Positions 36,350-47,600 of a DNA stretch of 64,000 bases are shown here, one piece after another; within the stretch, counting starts at the first letter, position 1, and every line of letters starts with the position of its first letter. The notes under the pieces were generated by a model. The model was not told the origin of the DNA, searched no databases, and worked only from the letters and a program-made list of their open reading frames with translations. A program made the position numbers and the translations under genes. The stretch is from Chrysopilus asiliformis (lineage: Eukaryota > Arthropoda > Insecta > Diptera > Rhagionidae), in assembly GCA_964034945.1 (NCBI GenBank), contig OZ035961.1, forward strand, positions 76,510,188 to 76,574,187, written 5' to 3'.

Positions 36350-37169
36350 TGTACACGGTAGAAAAAATCCGCGATAGCTTTACAGAATAAAAATGTCCTC
36401 TACCAAATAGATTTACATGAGACGAGAATTTCACTCATCCAAAGTGACTCAAGAGAAAATTTTAGTAGAGCTCTACATAAACTACTTAATATTTACACGA
36501 TTGATATTTTCCTCTCGACTACAGGTACGGCGGAGCGAAAGGCATTTGCATTTTGAGGTTTCGTCCCGGTTGTATTCAAAACAATTTCTTTATAGTTCGG
36601 GAATAAACGGAATAGGAATATTCAGCAATTTCAGATAAATTTTTGTCACCGCACGATTTCCCTTTTAAGTCACTTGCTACGTTCCCTAGATAACTTCGAG
36701 ATTCATAAATTTCAATTATTTTCCGATTTTTTTGCTTTGTTCATTTATAGTCACTGCTACAGCGATTTTTTCGATCCAATGTGCATCTAATAATTTATCA
36801 GTGATTTCTTTCAAATTTAAGCCCCTCTTTATTCTTCTTTTTACATTTTTCTTAAAAACTCAATCGAAGTCAGAAACTATTACTAAATAACAAACAAAAA
36901 TCACAATACTACATTGGATGGGGAAACTGTACCGATTGAACTCAGCGCAAGAGATATTTTGCTACCACATGACTAGAAAATAGTTATACCAACTTTGTCA
37001 ACATGTTGAATAAAGTGTAGAGAAGATTTTGAGATTTCGCCTAAAATATCTCGCGTAGAAGTTGTGTAGAGCTCTAGGGCAGAGCTCTAGGGCAGAGCTC
37101 TACATGGGTGTTTACATGTCTCTAGCGAGATTTTTCTGAAACTCTCACCAATTTTTTCTACCGTTTACA
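36350..37169. mobile_element. Possible MITE
   Basis: TGTACACGGTAGAAAAAAT at 36350 is inverted as ATTTTTTCTACCGTTTACA ending at 37169; weaker similarity extends outward (CTTAAAGTCTTG versus CAAGGCTTAAG). AGAGCTCTAGGGC is tandemly repeated near 37070-37100. No coding sequence. Confidence 0.55.
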
Positions 37170-37682
37170 TTTACAAGGCTTAAGAGTTTATCTACTTAAT
37201 TTATTTTTGTTTGTTTTGTTACTTATGTTTGATTTTTTTTTAAATTATATTGAATTAAATACAGCTAAATCTATTTTAAATCACTCAAGATGTTCGCTTA
37301 ATTCTACCATAAATATAATATATGTACATACAGAGGTCGCAAGGCAAACAACTCAATTTTAACGAAAAATTTTGCTCTGGGAGGCGAAAAGCCGTCCCAT
37401 ACAATCTGTATTGTAAAGAGTGTATGCCATACACTTCGCCATCCGCTAGCAGTAGATGAGATGGCGACGGATGGAGGGAATACTCGTACGAAACGAGTCT
37501 AGCAACATAGCACGGGTAGAAAGGAATAAAAAAGTGTAAATTTTCTTTTATGCAATAAAGTGAATGATGAATACAATAGAATCGAAATTTGTTTTCTGGT
37601 TGTCGTCATCGGATTCATCTGAGACGTTCCACATACGCCATGTCCAAAAGCACAAAATGATCGATTTCATTATTTTCTTTAA
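37170..37682. other. Non-coding stretch
   Basis: No gene or element ends recognised between the MITE at 36.4-37.2 kb and the 376-bp element. Confidence 0.4.
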
Positions 37683-38058
37683 GCTAGAACCTGAATCGTA
37701 CGTCAATGCGTCCGTCATGCGTGCGTTCGGTTGACAGTTCGATGCGGTGACAGTTGGGTATGGCAACGAATCTGGAGTTAATTCATTGTTTTGCACTTCT
37801 TCTATTAGTTTATCGTCGAAACAATTACTTTTAATTTGTTCCATACTTAAATGGCTTAAATCGTAAACAAACTTTTTTGCGAAATGACATTTCCGTGCGT
37901 TGCCACATGTAAAAGTAGAAATTCGACCTACTCTATGCGGTTGCCGCATCGGAAAACGTATTATTAGGGGAGTACTCATAGCAGCCCGTTGATTCTACTC
38001 GAACTGTCAACGTGACGGACGCATGACGGACGCATCGACGTACGATTCAGGTTCTACC
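37683..38058 (-). mobile_element. 376-bp inverted-repeat element, copy A
   Basis: About 60-bp inverted ends (GGTAGAACCTGAATCGTACG...) with TTTAA on both sides. The minus strand holds an open frame starting MSTPLIIRFPMRQPHRVGRI at 37979 that reads out through the opposite end. Copy B lies 45 bp away in inverse orientation. Confidence 0.85.
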
Positions 38059-38103
38059 TTTAATTCGATAGTTTTGTAGCAGCTTGGCTTGGGCCAGCTT
38101 TAA

Positions 38104-38865
38104 GGTAGAACCTGAATCGTACGTCGATGCGTCCGTCATGCGTGCGTCCGGTTGACAGTTCGAGTAGAATCAACGGGCTGCTATGGGTACTCCCCTAATA
38201 ATACGTTTTCCGATGCGACAGCCGCATAGAGTAGGTCGAATTTCTACTTTTACATGCGGCAACGCACGGAAATGTCATTTCAGAAAAAAGTTTGTTTACG
38301 ATTTAAGCAATTTAAGTATGGAACAAATTGAAAGTAATTGTTTCGACGATAAACTAATGCTACATTTACACGAATGACAAATTTGTCATTTTTTTCTTGT
38401 CATTATGTTAATTCCCGTGTAAATGGCATAATTTTTGTAATTTTTTCTGTCAGAAAATGTCAATCTCTCATAAAAGAATGAACTTGTCCATTCTTTTATG
38501 CCAGATTGTCATTCGTGCAAACGCAATATTAGTTATGACAACTTTAGTATTCAACTTTTGTCATAACTAATATTGCGTTTGTACGAATGACAATCTGGCA
38601 TAAAAGAATGGACAAGTTCATTCTTTTATGAGAGATTGACATTTTCTGACAGAAAAATTACAAAAATTATGCCATTTACACGGGAATTAACATAATGACA
38701 AGAAAAAAATGACAAATTTGTCATTCGTGTAAATGTAGCATAATAGAAGAAGTGCAAAGCAATGAATTAACTCCAGATTCGTTGCCGTACCCAACTGTCA
38801 CCGCATCGAACTGTCAACCGGACGCACGCATGACGGACGCATCGACGTACGATTCAGGTTCTAGC
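38104..38865 (+). mobile_element. 376-bp element, copy B, interrupted by a Harbinger-like MITE
   Basis: Same ends and reading frame as copy A, but carrying a 383-bp insertion plus a 3-bp duplication. Subtracting these gives exactly 376 bp. The left flank is TTTAA and the right TTTAT. The two copies differ at about a dozen positions in the frame, mostly changing residues, so the frame shows no sign of selection. Confidence 0.85.
38358..38740. mobile_element. PIF/Harbinger-like fold-back MITE, TAA target
   Basis: TGCTACATTTACACGAATGA and its inverse bound 383 bp flanked by TAA (38355-38357 and 38741-38743). The arms pair almost throughout, with a short centre near 38540. The element A copy gives the empty site, AAACTAATAGAAG. 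Confidence 0.9.
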
Positions 38866-39566
38866 TTTATACTATTTGTAATTATACGCAGCAACCCCCT
38901 GCCCTTTTTTCCTATTTTTTCTACGGTCACCCTACGCGAAAGAATCGAACTGAGTTTTTAAAATTGAAAGGTCATCAAAATACTTAAATAAAATATCAGT
39001 AAAACAACAAAACTGCAGCAAAGTAATAACCATTAGAACGTGAGTGGTTTTATTAAGAAATGATCGTCGAAAATGCAATAATTTGAGTTGCGAATTATTG
39101 TGGATTGCATTTTACTTGGTAAAAAAATTCTTAGATGATTTTGGAATTCGTTCGGCTTTTAAATCAAGATAAAAATCAGTATTTAAAACTTTAATAAAAA
39201 AAATGGAGTTTTCTCTTTAAACATTGAATGAAAAAGTGCTTAGTCAACTTGCTAGTCAACAAACACAAAATTCAACAAGATTTTCCCAGAGAATTAAGTG
39301 AATTTTGTAGATAGATTTATAGATTCATGTGAACTACATACCTTCGTTTATCGTGCCTTCGAATACGTTTTATTAGTAACTATTAACAAAATATTATGGC
39401 AAATTTCCGCAATAAATATACCACCAAACCGCATCAAAATAAAAACCGTACTGAGTGAAAACGTCAAAGTACAGTCACATCAAAAAGTTATTGTCAGTAT
39501 GGCCGTTTTTACGTTTACTAGAACTCAAACTCTAAATAAAGACCCTGTCACTAGTAAAGCAACTAA
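38866..39566. other. Non-coding stretch
   Basis: An open frame lacking ATG around 39298-39582 is not supported by motifs and ends in the neighbouring element. Confidence 0.4.
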
Positions 39567-40006
39567 TGGGCCTATTCTGTAAGATTGCTCTGTATCTGTT
39601 ACTTTACATTTTCAGTCCACTTTGCTATTCACAAACTGTAACTTTGACATTCTGTATCTGTAACTAGCTGTCAAATCATCTGTAAGTTTATGCCGAGAGA
39701 AAACTTATCCATAAGGTTACATTTTTTAAGAAAAATGCAAAATTTTAAGAATAAAAGAAATATGTCGGACTTAATATTGTTGTATAATGGATGGGAAGAA
39801 GATTCTGAGTAAGTTAAATAAAAATACTTAGAAAGAAATGTTTATACGATTTGTTATACAGTTCAGAAGAAGCAACTGTCAGGAATCCCTATTATTCAGT
39901 TACAGTTTGTGAATACCAATTTGGAATCTAATGTAAAATTAGTGTGGATCATATGGAACATGTAAAGTTACAGTTGCAGATACATTTACATTCGTGAATA
40001 GCCCCA
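39567..40006 (+). mobile_element. PIF/Harbinger-like element, TAA target
   Basis: TGGGCCTATTCTGT and the inverse ACATTCGTGAATAGCCCCA are flanked by TAA (39564-39566 and 40007-40009). CTGTATCTGTAACT-like motifs recur inside both ends. A short frame, MSDLILLYNGWEEDSE, followed by a donor-like GTAAGT resembles the start of Harbinger transposases. Confidence 0.75.
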
Positions 40007-40034
40007 TAAAATCTAGAAAGTGAACACTGAGTAT

Positions 40035-40380
40035 AGAGAGCCTATAACCTAGAGAGTGGCCATGGGGACATCTAAAAATGGCTGTCGAGCTGAAAAACGA
40101 GTGCGAAAAACTTTAAAAATTTGATTCATTATAAATAATTGCCAAAATAACTGAAGGTGGTTAATATATGTAAAAATAGCATGTTTGAGGTATCAAAAAA
40201 AATTGGAAACTCATAGTTGTTTTGATAAATTGAAAAATTGATTACAGACTGTTCTAATCTGGAAAAAAAGCTGTTCTAACTGGCCTAATAGACTGTTCTA
40301 ATTGGAGTTAATAGACTGTCCTACTCAGTAGCACAGTCTATTAAGGTAGCATGGCCACTCTCTAGATTAAAGGCTCTCTA
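40035..40380. mobile_element. hAT-like MITE with perfect 8-bp target duplication
   Basis: 31-bp inverted ends (TAGAGAGCCTATAACCTAGA...) with two mismatches. The direct duplication ACTGAGTA lies at 40027-40034 and 40381-40388. It contains an AGACTGTTCTAAT-type repeated motif. Part of it (about 40186-40299) recurs inverted at 41083-41195. Confidence 0.85.
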
Positions 40381-40447
40381 ACTGAGTAGGGCAGTCTATT
40401 GGGCATTCCTACACAGTGTTGTAAAACAAGCAATTCAACAACCATAA

Positions 40448-40795
40448 AGGCCCAACTACGGTAGACATAGGGGCGCATATGTAAATGTCAAATTTCCAAC
40501 GAATGTTGACATACATAACTGTGAACATAAAAGCTAATCTTAATTTTACCACAAGTGGAAATTAATATGGCACCAATATTATTAAATTCACACTAAAATT
40601 TTAGGTTATGTTCACTATTTTCATATGCTAGTTCCATTTGTATCGAATCATTCATGCTTAACGAAAGTTTAACGAAGGTTTGAAAGTGGCAACACTTTGA
40701 CACATGTCTATTGTGGGTAATAACATTGACTTTCTTATTCTGGAAATGAAATCTGCAGCTACATATGCGCTCCTATGTCGATCGTAGTTGGGCCT
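40448..40795. mobile_element. PIF/Harbinger-like MITE, TAA target
   Basis: AGGCCCAACTACGGTAGACA and its inverse (with one or two changes) enclose 348 bp flanked by TAA (40445-40447 and 40796-40798). No coding sequence. Confidence 0.8.
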
Positions 40796-40798
40796 TAA

Positions 40799-41265
40799 CG
40801 ACAACAGTTCGAGTCCACACGCTGTTGTTACCAGTTGTGCCAGTTTTATATGTGTGAGCCCGAATATTGGCATTGTGGTTTGAACGTGAGTAGAGAAGCA
40901 TCGTGGTGTGAGAAATCATAATTTCACCCATGGAAAAATTTTATTGCTGTTTAGTTGTGTTAGTGCATGCAGAACTTTTGGTCGTTCTTGAATTTCGTCC
41001 ATCCGTGCATCACTTGCAAAACCCCCTCTACGAGACACTGACCAATCAGAACCCGATCCGCTGATGCACGACATCACGTGGCAGTCTATTAGGCCAGTTA
41101 GAACAGTTTTTTACCAGATTAGAACAGTCTATAAACATTTTATCAGTTTATTAAAACAACTACGACTTTCCATTTTTTTGATACCTCAGACATGAGGGTT
41201 GTCAAACAAGTTGTGTGTGAGATATCCACTCAATTTTTTTTTGTTTGAAAGAATATTTTATGGCA
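40799..41265. other. Non-coding stretch with a hAT MITE fragment
   Basis: 41083-41195 is an inverted partial copy of the interior of the 40035-40380 element (CAGTCTATTAGGCCAGTTAG). Nothing else recognised. Confidence 0.5.
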
Positions 41266-41927
41266 TTAAGTATGGAATATAACGTCGTTCAAATGTCCGC
41301 CGCGGCTTTGCTTAGTGGCACATTGGGAGGTCCAATTTTCGATGACTTTGTCGCATAGATCTGGCTGAATTTGCTGAATGTCGGTAGTTATATTGGCTTT
41401 GAGGGCATCAATTGTTTGCGGTTTATTCGCATAGACCTGCGACTTAAGATAGCCCCAAAGGAAGAAGTCTAAAGGCGTTAAATCGCACGATGGCCAGTTC
41501 ACGTCGCCACCGCGCAAGATAATCGTGGCATGCACTGTGTGGCATGTGGTGCCATCCTGTTGGAACCACATGTTGTCGGTATCCATATCATCCAGTTTAG
41601 GCTACAAGAAGTTACTTATCATCTATCTGTAGGCCGCACCGTTGATGTTTATGGCAATACCAGTTTCGTTTTGGAAGAAGTACGGACCGATGATTCCGCC
41701 AGACTAAATCCGCACCAAACAGTGACTTTCTCGGGATGCATTTAGTGCTGGTGTTTCTCGTGTGGATTGGTATCGCCCCAAATCCGGCAATTTTGCTTGT
41801 TCACATATCCAATTATCCAAAAATAAGCCTCGTAAAATTTATAAAACAAAATAAAATTTAATAGAAAATTTCGTAGAAAATAAAATTTTATAATTTGCAC
41901 ACATTGTTCAACGCTATAACTTTCCAT
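41266..41927 (-). pseudogene. Tc1/mariner-superfamily transposase relic
   Basis: From ATG at 41927 the minus strand reads MESYSVEQCVQIIKFYF. After a deletion come YVNKQNCRIWGDTNPHEK and MHPEKVTVWCGF. In another frame it ends with MWFQQDGTTCHTV, LTPLDFFLWGYLKSQVYANK and a C-terminus at 41266. The order matches IS630/Tc1/mariner transposases with a DUF4817-like N-terminus. The second catalytic Asp (QQDGTTCH) and the last motif (TPLDFFLWG) are visible, but several frameshifts and deletions disable it. The right end is probably near 42035-42050 (AGCCCTTATTGAAAGACCC). Confidence 0.8.
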
Positions 41928-42185
41928 TGCAATTTGCCATACACTACTCAACAATTCACAATAAATTTGACAGATGTTGCTTTAACAATATGGCCGCTAT
42001 AACCTAACAAACTTCGAGCAGCCCTTATTGAAAGACCCTTTATTAAATAAGTTCAGGTATTTTGGCAACTACTTATAACAATGAGTCAAATTTTTAAAGT
42101 TTTTCGCGCTCGTTTATCGGATTTTCACACATAAATGATGTTTTTATATAAACTCATACTTTATTCGTCGGGTTATAGTGTAACG

Positions 42186-43162
42186 CAGACGTGGGCAAGA
42201 GAAAATTAAAACGGGCCAAACATATACCAACAAGCCAAAATAGACTTCAGAAAATCGAGTACACTGTGAGAAAATGTCTTTTATAAAGTCCCGTCGCTGA
42301 AACATTTATTGTGCTGTGCGATTTTTAAACTGACTACAAACGAAGCTTTTTTTATTGCTTTCGAATTACATGACTTAAGCTCGATCCAGACTACACGATG
42401 TACGGGGTACGAGGTTGGCACGTACCCCGAACATCGAGTGTTTGGATGGGAAATTTGCACATGGTTTCACCTAGTGAGTAAAATCAGAAGCTGTTTGATT
42501 ATCCTCGTACGTGGTAACCGCGTACACGAATGAGCAAAACCCTGTGCAGTGTGGATGCAGTTCCATGTACGAGGAAACCAAAAACCTCGTATCTCGTACC
42601 CCGTACATCGTGTAGTCTGGATCGAGCTTAAGTTTTCTGCTCTGTTATAACATTAGCAGTGCATGTAGTTTTCTTTAGTCTTCTTTTAATTTTGTAAAAA
42701 TTAATTTTCTCCTTTCACCATCAAAATCAAAATCCCTTTTGTGCTTGGCTACATAATGCCTTTGCATTGCATATTTTTTGATGTGGGAAAGCTTAAGAAA
42801 ACAAACCAAGCATTGTACCAGGGATTTCTACAAAAAAAAAATCCTCCTCCCATTGATCTTTGAAGTTTCTATTATTATAGAAACGCTTCATATTTATTTC
42901 AGTGTATATGCGCAAATAACAAACACAACCTACTTAGTGGAGTGCCTGATGGCGAATGACATGAAAACAACTCAGAGCGACCGATGGCTGTGATGTGTTT
43001 TCGCTCATCGCTGTGAAAGTAGAGAGTTACAAGCACTGTGTATAAGCATGATACTAAATTTAGCCCAGTTGCAATTGTATTTGGCCCAGTTGCAATTGTA
43101 TTATTTCGGTTCTCTCAAACTGGGCCAAATGGGCCAAAAAGGCCACACTTTGCCCATGTCTG
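42186..43162. mobile_element. Possible hAT-like element
   Basis: CAGACGTGGGCAAG and inverse CTTTGCCCATGTCTG bound 977 bp. Flanking octamers GTGTAACG and ATGTAAAG agree at six of eight positions, as expected of an old 8-bp duplication. GGCCCAGTTGCAATTGTATT is tandemly duplicated near 43068-43105. No transposase is recognisable, and a smaller MITE is nested inside. Confidence 0.55.
42379..42627. mobile_element. MITE with 35-bp ends at TTAA
   Basis: GCTCGATCCAGACTACACGA... and a near-perfect inverse bound 249 bp, flanked by TTAA (42375-42378 and 42628-42631). The TTAA target suggests piggyBac; ends do not start with CCC, so the family is uncertain. Confidence 0.75.
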
Positions 43163-43824
43163 ATGTAAAGTAAGGACGTAGATTTTGTATAAAAAAATCA
43201 TACGCTGTTCACAACAGACAGTATCTTTTTTTGATCCAAAAATCCCTCAAAGATTGAGAAATCGTGGAAAATTTTCATTGATTTTTTCTCTATAATTTGC
43301 TTTTTCTTTGTGACCCATCCGCCCGGGTACGACCCAGCGCCTCCTTGGGCCTGTTCATAATCTAGAAGGCATTGATTTGGTGTTATTCTTCGTGCAATAA
43401 CGATATTGCAGGAATGAATGTAAAGGATTTTGCGGGTGAGCAAATTTTAACATATTTGTATAAAATATTTGTGTGATTTTTTAACTCTTTGAATACTTTG
43501 TACACTTGGCGAATATAAAATACGTCCGTCCAAAGACTTTAGAAAATGTGATTGCTGGCACAAAACAGTTTACACAGACTAATCTTTTATTTGAAATTAT
43601 GAAATAGTTAACTGTAAAAAAAATATTTTCAAGTGAAATATAAGAAACTACGATTGAAAAACGGTGTTGCTAAAAATTATCAAAGAGAATAAAACTAATT
43701 TTAAATAAAATTAAACACATTCTACATACTGAATAGTGTATAAAATACTTTTTTTTTCTTTTGCAAAAAAGATTAATATTTAATTAATCTACTACTATTA
43801 CAATACAAAATATACAAAAATATA
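43163..43824. other. Non-coding stretch downstream of SHPRH
   Basis: Contains the probable SHPRH 3' UTR, with a minus-strand ATTAAA at 43779-43784 as a weak polyadenylation signal. No other gene. Confidence 0.4.
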
Positions 43825-44678
43825 TTATTCCTGAAATTTCACTGTGAAGAAATTTTTTAAATTGCTAATTGTAAAATCTTGATTTTCCCAAGTTCTGGTT
43901 TCATCATTTGAAACAGTATTGTAAATGTTTTCTTCTATTGTATTTTTAACGATAAATCGATGTACTGTCGTAGGCCTATCAAATGTTTCAAAGTCAGTTA
44001 TATTCAAGTGAAATTATTTTAAAACGATTACTTTTCCTGTCCAATACGATGGATCCTGCCGATGGCTTGAACCTCTTCACCAGGATTTAGTATTGGTTCA
44101 ACTAAAAATACATGAGTCGCTTCTATTAAATTTAATCCTTTCGAACCACTGGCCAACAGCAAAAGTAAACAAGTAACTCCTAATTTTGCACTCTAAATCA
44201 AAAATTATCAAAAATTATTAATTTGAAATCATGAATGCGAATAATAATACAAACCTTAAACTGTTTTATCGCTTTATTGAACGGTTCTTTAAATCTATAT
44301 TCAACTTTATTTTCGGCTAAAGCATCTCCAATTACGCCCAAAATTGGTGACCAGTGAGAAAAAATGATTATTTTCACCTAAAATTTTTTTTTATAAAATT
44401 AAGAAAGTATAGAGGTTTTTATCTAGGGGTAGTAATAAATTATTTTCTAGTAAATTGTTAACATACATATTTTGTACAATATTTCGTACAAGAATGTCAA
44501 ATGTTATGTGAACTTATAAAAAAGTAACAAATAAAAAAATAGTTTATTTACTTCTGGCTCATTCCGTCGTAAGAATAGAACTGTTCTAACGATTTCTGTA
44601 ACTTTTGACGCGTACTCTCCTTTAATTAGAATATCATCTTTGTTAATTTTTATTGCTTTCAGAGTTACGTAGTAAACA
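43825..44678 (-). CDS. SHPRH: SHPRH exons 12-15: helicase C lobe
   Basis: Exons 44552-44678, 44255-44377, 44032-44192 and 43825-43975 encode [53 protein letters not shown] and [20 protein letters not shown]. These are the SF2 motifs V and VI of Rad5/SHPRH-type remodellers. Stop TAA is at 43825-43827. Confidence 0.93.
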
Positions 44679-47600
44679 CTGAAAATAAAAACTTTTAGAA
44701 AATTTCACAATACAAAAAAAAAAGGTGCCGTACTTTTGAAAACTTTGACGGTTTCGGCAGACAGCGCATGTTAGATAATTTTTTTGGAATTGGCTCATTC
44801 CAGAGAAGCACATAAAACACATATGATGACCACATTCAAGCACCGTATACTAAATATGAAATACACAAAATATTTTCTTAACTCCAATTACAAACATTTA
44901 CCTTCTCATCTGGAATTTGTGTACAAATTGGACATTCTTTAACTTCCTCTGTATCTGAATTACTTTTCAAGTGTTTTATGTAATTTAATCTGGCTGATTT
45001 TCGTACGAATTCTCTTTCGGCTGTTGCTAATTCATATTCTAATTCTTGATAATTTAGTTCGAGCTAAAATTTTAGCAATTTTTTAAATATGAAAGTTCAA
45101 TAAAAACGGGAAATACTGTAAATTCTACAGTGTAAAACTTACTTCATGTTCAGATATTTGATACAGATTTTTGTTGCTTTTCTTGCTCTTGTCATTTTCA
45201 TCATTTTGTTGTGAATTTATAAATTCCAAACGCATTTTACACATATCGAGTTCATCATATGCTTTCACTGTGTATTCGACTTCAATCCAAAGTTTACTGA
45301 AATCCTATTTGATGAAAACATTAAAAAACTGCTCCTTAATAAATTATTTACAATTGTTTTGATGTTCAAAACTAGCTTTGACTTTTTGTAAAGCCATTCC
45401 CATTTTAAACAGGTTGCATCTAAGCGGGTAAAAATAACTTGAGAACACGCATAAGTGGTATCGCAATTATCTACAAACTGTGTGAACAGTGAAAATCGAT
45501 TATATCAAAATGAATTGTTTCCGAAAAAAATGCGCAAAATTTGGGGTATTCACAGAAGGTATTAAAATAGAAGGTATTATACTTGTATATTAACCGCTTG
45601 GTGTAAAATATTTAATTTGGATAAATGTATGAAAAAAATAAAAAAAAACTAAACTGGGAAATTCGCTCATATTTGGCAGTTTTAGTTAATTGTATATTAG
45701 TACAAAAAGTGTTGCGAAACTGTGTTTAAAAGACTAGAATTTGTAGTGCTTAGTATTTTAATTAATTGTGTGATTAGTATACTGTGTATAGGGTATATTT
45801 TGTATACTGTGAATTATACAGTTGTATAACAACACCAATAGGGCAATGAGCCTTTTATTGGGTATAGAAATTAGCAAAACTGGGAAAAAATTAAGTTAAA
45901 TTTTACAATATTGCAGGTTTTTACAAGACTAATTCAGAAAGATGTGTAATATAATAATATTTTATAATTTTGGGAACATACACCCAAATACCTCGAGACA
46001 AAACTCTTACTCAGAAATAAAAATTTAAATTGATGCAAGACTGGAGATAATTATAAGCATAATCGTAGGAGAACTAATTAGCCTACAACAAGGAAAACTA
46101 AAAGTTATATACTCGCATAACGAAAAGAGACTCTAGGTATGCACATCAAATAGATATTTAAGGGTTAATTCTGGTGCCCGACTTAACTCGAAAAAAACCA
46201 CTTCCTAAATAGATCAACATTTTTCAGGGACCGAAGTTCAAGGAGAAAGACATTCCAAATCCTGACATTTTTGACGTAAAATTACAAGTTCATGATTTTA
46301 TATGAATGTCTAGCTAAAACGACACGATATAAGCGTCCGGAATTTACAAAATACCTTCTGAAAGTAGAACACTTCGCGGAAAGTAAGATGAGTATCCAGA
46401 TTGCAGCTTAGTATAGATCCTACAGAAGAACAGATCAAGTTTTCTCACACGATAGATATACCTAGCTACAGAATTTTTTTAACCGTTCAAGCTGCGAAGC
46501 AATATTGAAAAAGAGTGGTTTACGGTTTGGAGCAAAAGCTATCATTTAGTATTATTTTACGACAGCTAGTTTAGTACCTTGTGTGAATATCCCTATTAAT
46601 TATGTCTATGGTAGAGATAAGGAGTATCTACTGTTTAACTAAGTTGGATGACAATGTACGGAAGAATTGTATGAAAACAAATCAAAAACATTTTACAATG
46701 CTTGTGTTTAACCATTAAACTCTATAAGATTTTTCTGAAATACTAGAACCTGGACTAGTCGTTACCGGCTTAAAGTGCTTTTAACATATTGAATGCCATG
46801 GCTATGACATGCACTAAGTTTCATGAGGAACCCCGGCTACAAGTATAAATTCTGCATAAATACATACATATATACATATAAACATACATTTTACACACAT
46901 AATACAGGTCTACATGTATTTGGCATTTCCGTTAAAAATTTGCAAAAATTGTTTGGCAGTCAACGTGTTAAGCTTTACAAATACCCAAAAAAAAAAATTA
47001 GAAATCGCTTTAATGGTAATGAGCAGAGAAGATAATTATAAGCACGTACATATAGCTTGCTTATTTTGCATATTTTGGCCTATCGTGCATATTTATTTTG
47101 ATCGAGCATATTTTTTTGATTTCTCGTGATATTTTTCTTTATATCGCCTTTGAACTTGCTAACAAGATGGAAGTGTTGTTCGCATCACTACATAAACTAT
47201 ACAGCACAAAGAATTCTGTATACAGCCATTACAATTTGCATTGAAAAGTTTTTGACAGCTGAGTTTGTTTTCCTCCAGCGCCACACATACCATGCACTCA
47301 TTGCCGAATTATACAAGGTCTGTTTGGCAGCTCAGTTGCTTCTGGCTCTGACGTCATCGGCAAGAAAATCTTATAAGACTGAATGGGAATTTTCCCTAAT
47401 TCTCAAATCTAGCTAACATCTAGCTAAACAACTCCGTACGCACAATCAACATTACAAAGAATTTCTTGCCGATGACGTAGCAAAATGGTGGCTGTCAAAA
47501 AATAACCAGCAGACCTGTATAATTCGGCCATGCCATGCACCATTCAAACAAAGATACAAAATCTTACTCCAAATGAGCTGGCGATGTTCAAATATTGTCA

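Noticed and set aside
39298..39582. 94-codon plus-strand frame
   Set aside because: Lacks an ATG start, runs into a Harbinger-like element, and has no domain.
41530..41745. Plus-strand frame near 41.6 kb
   Set aside because: Antisense of the minus-strand transposase relic.
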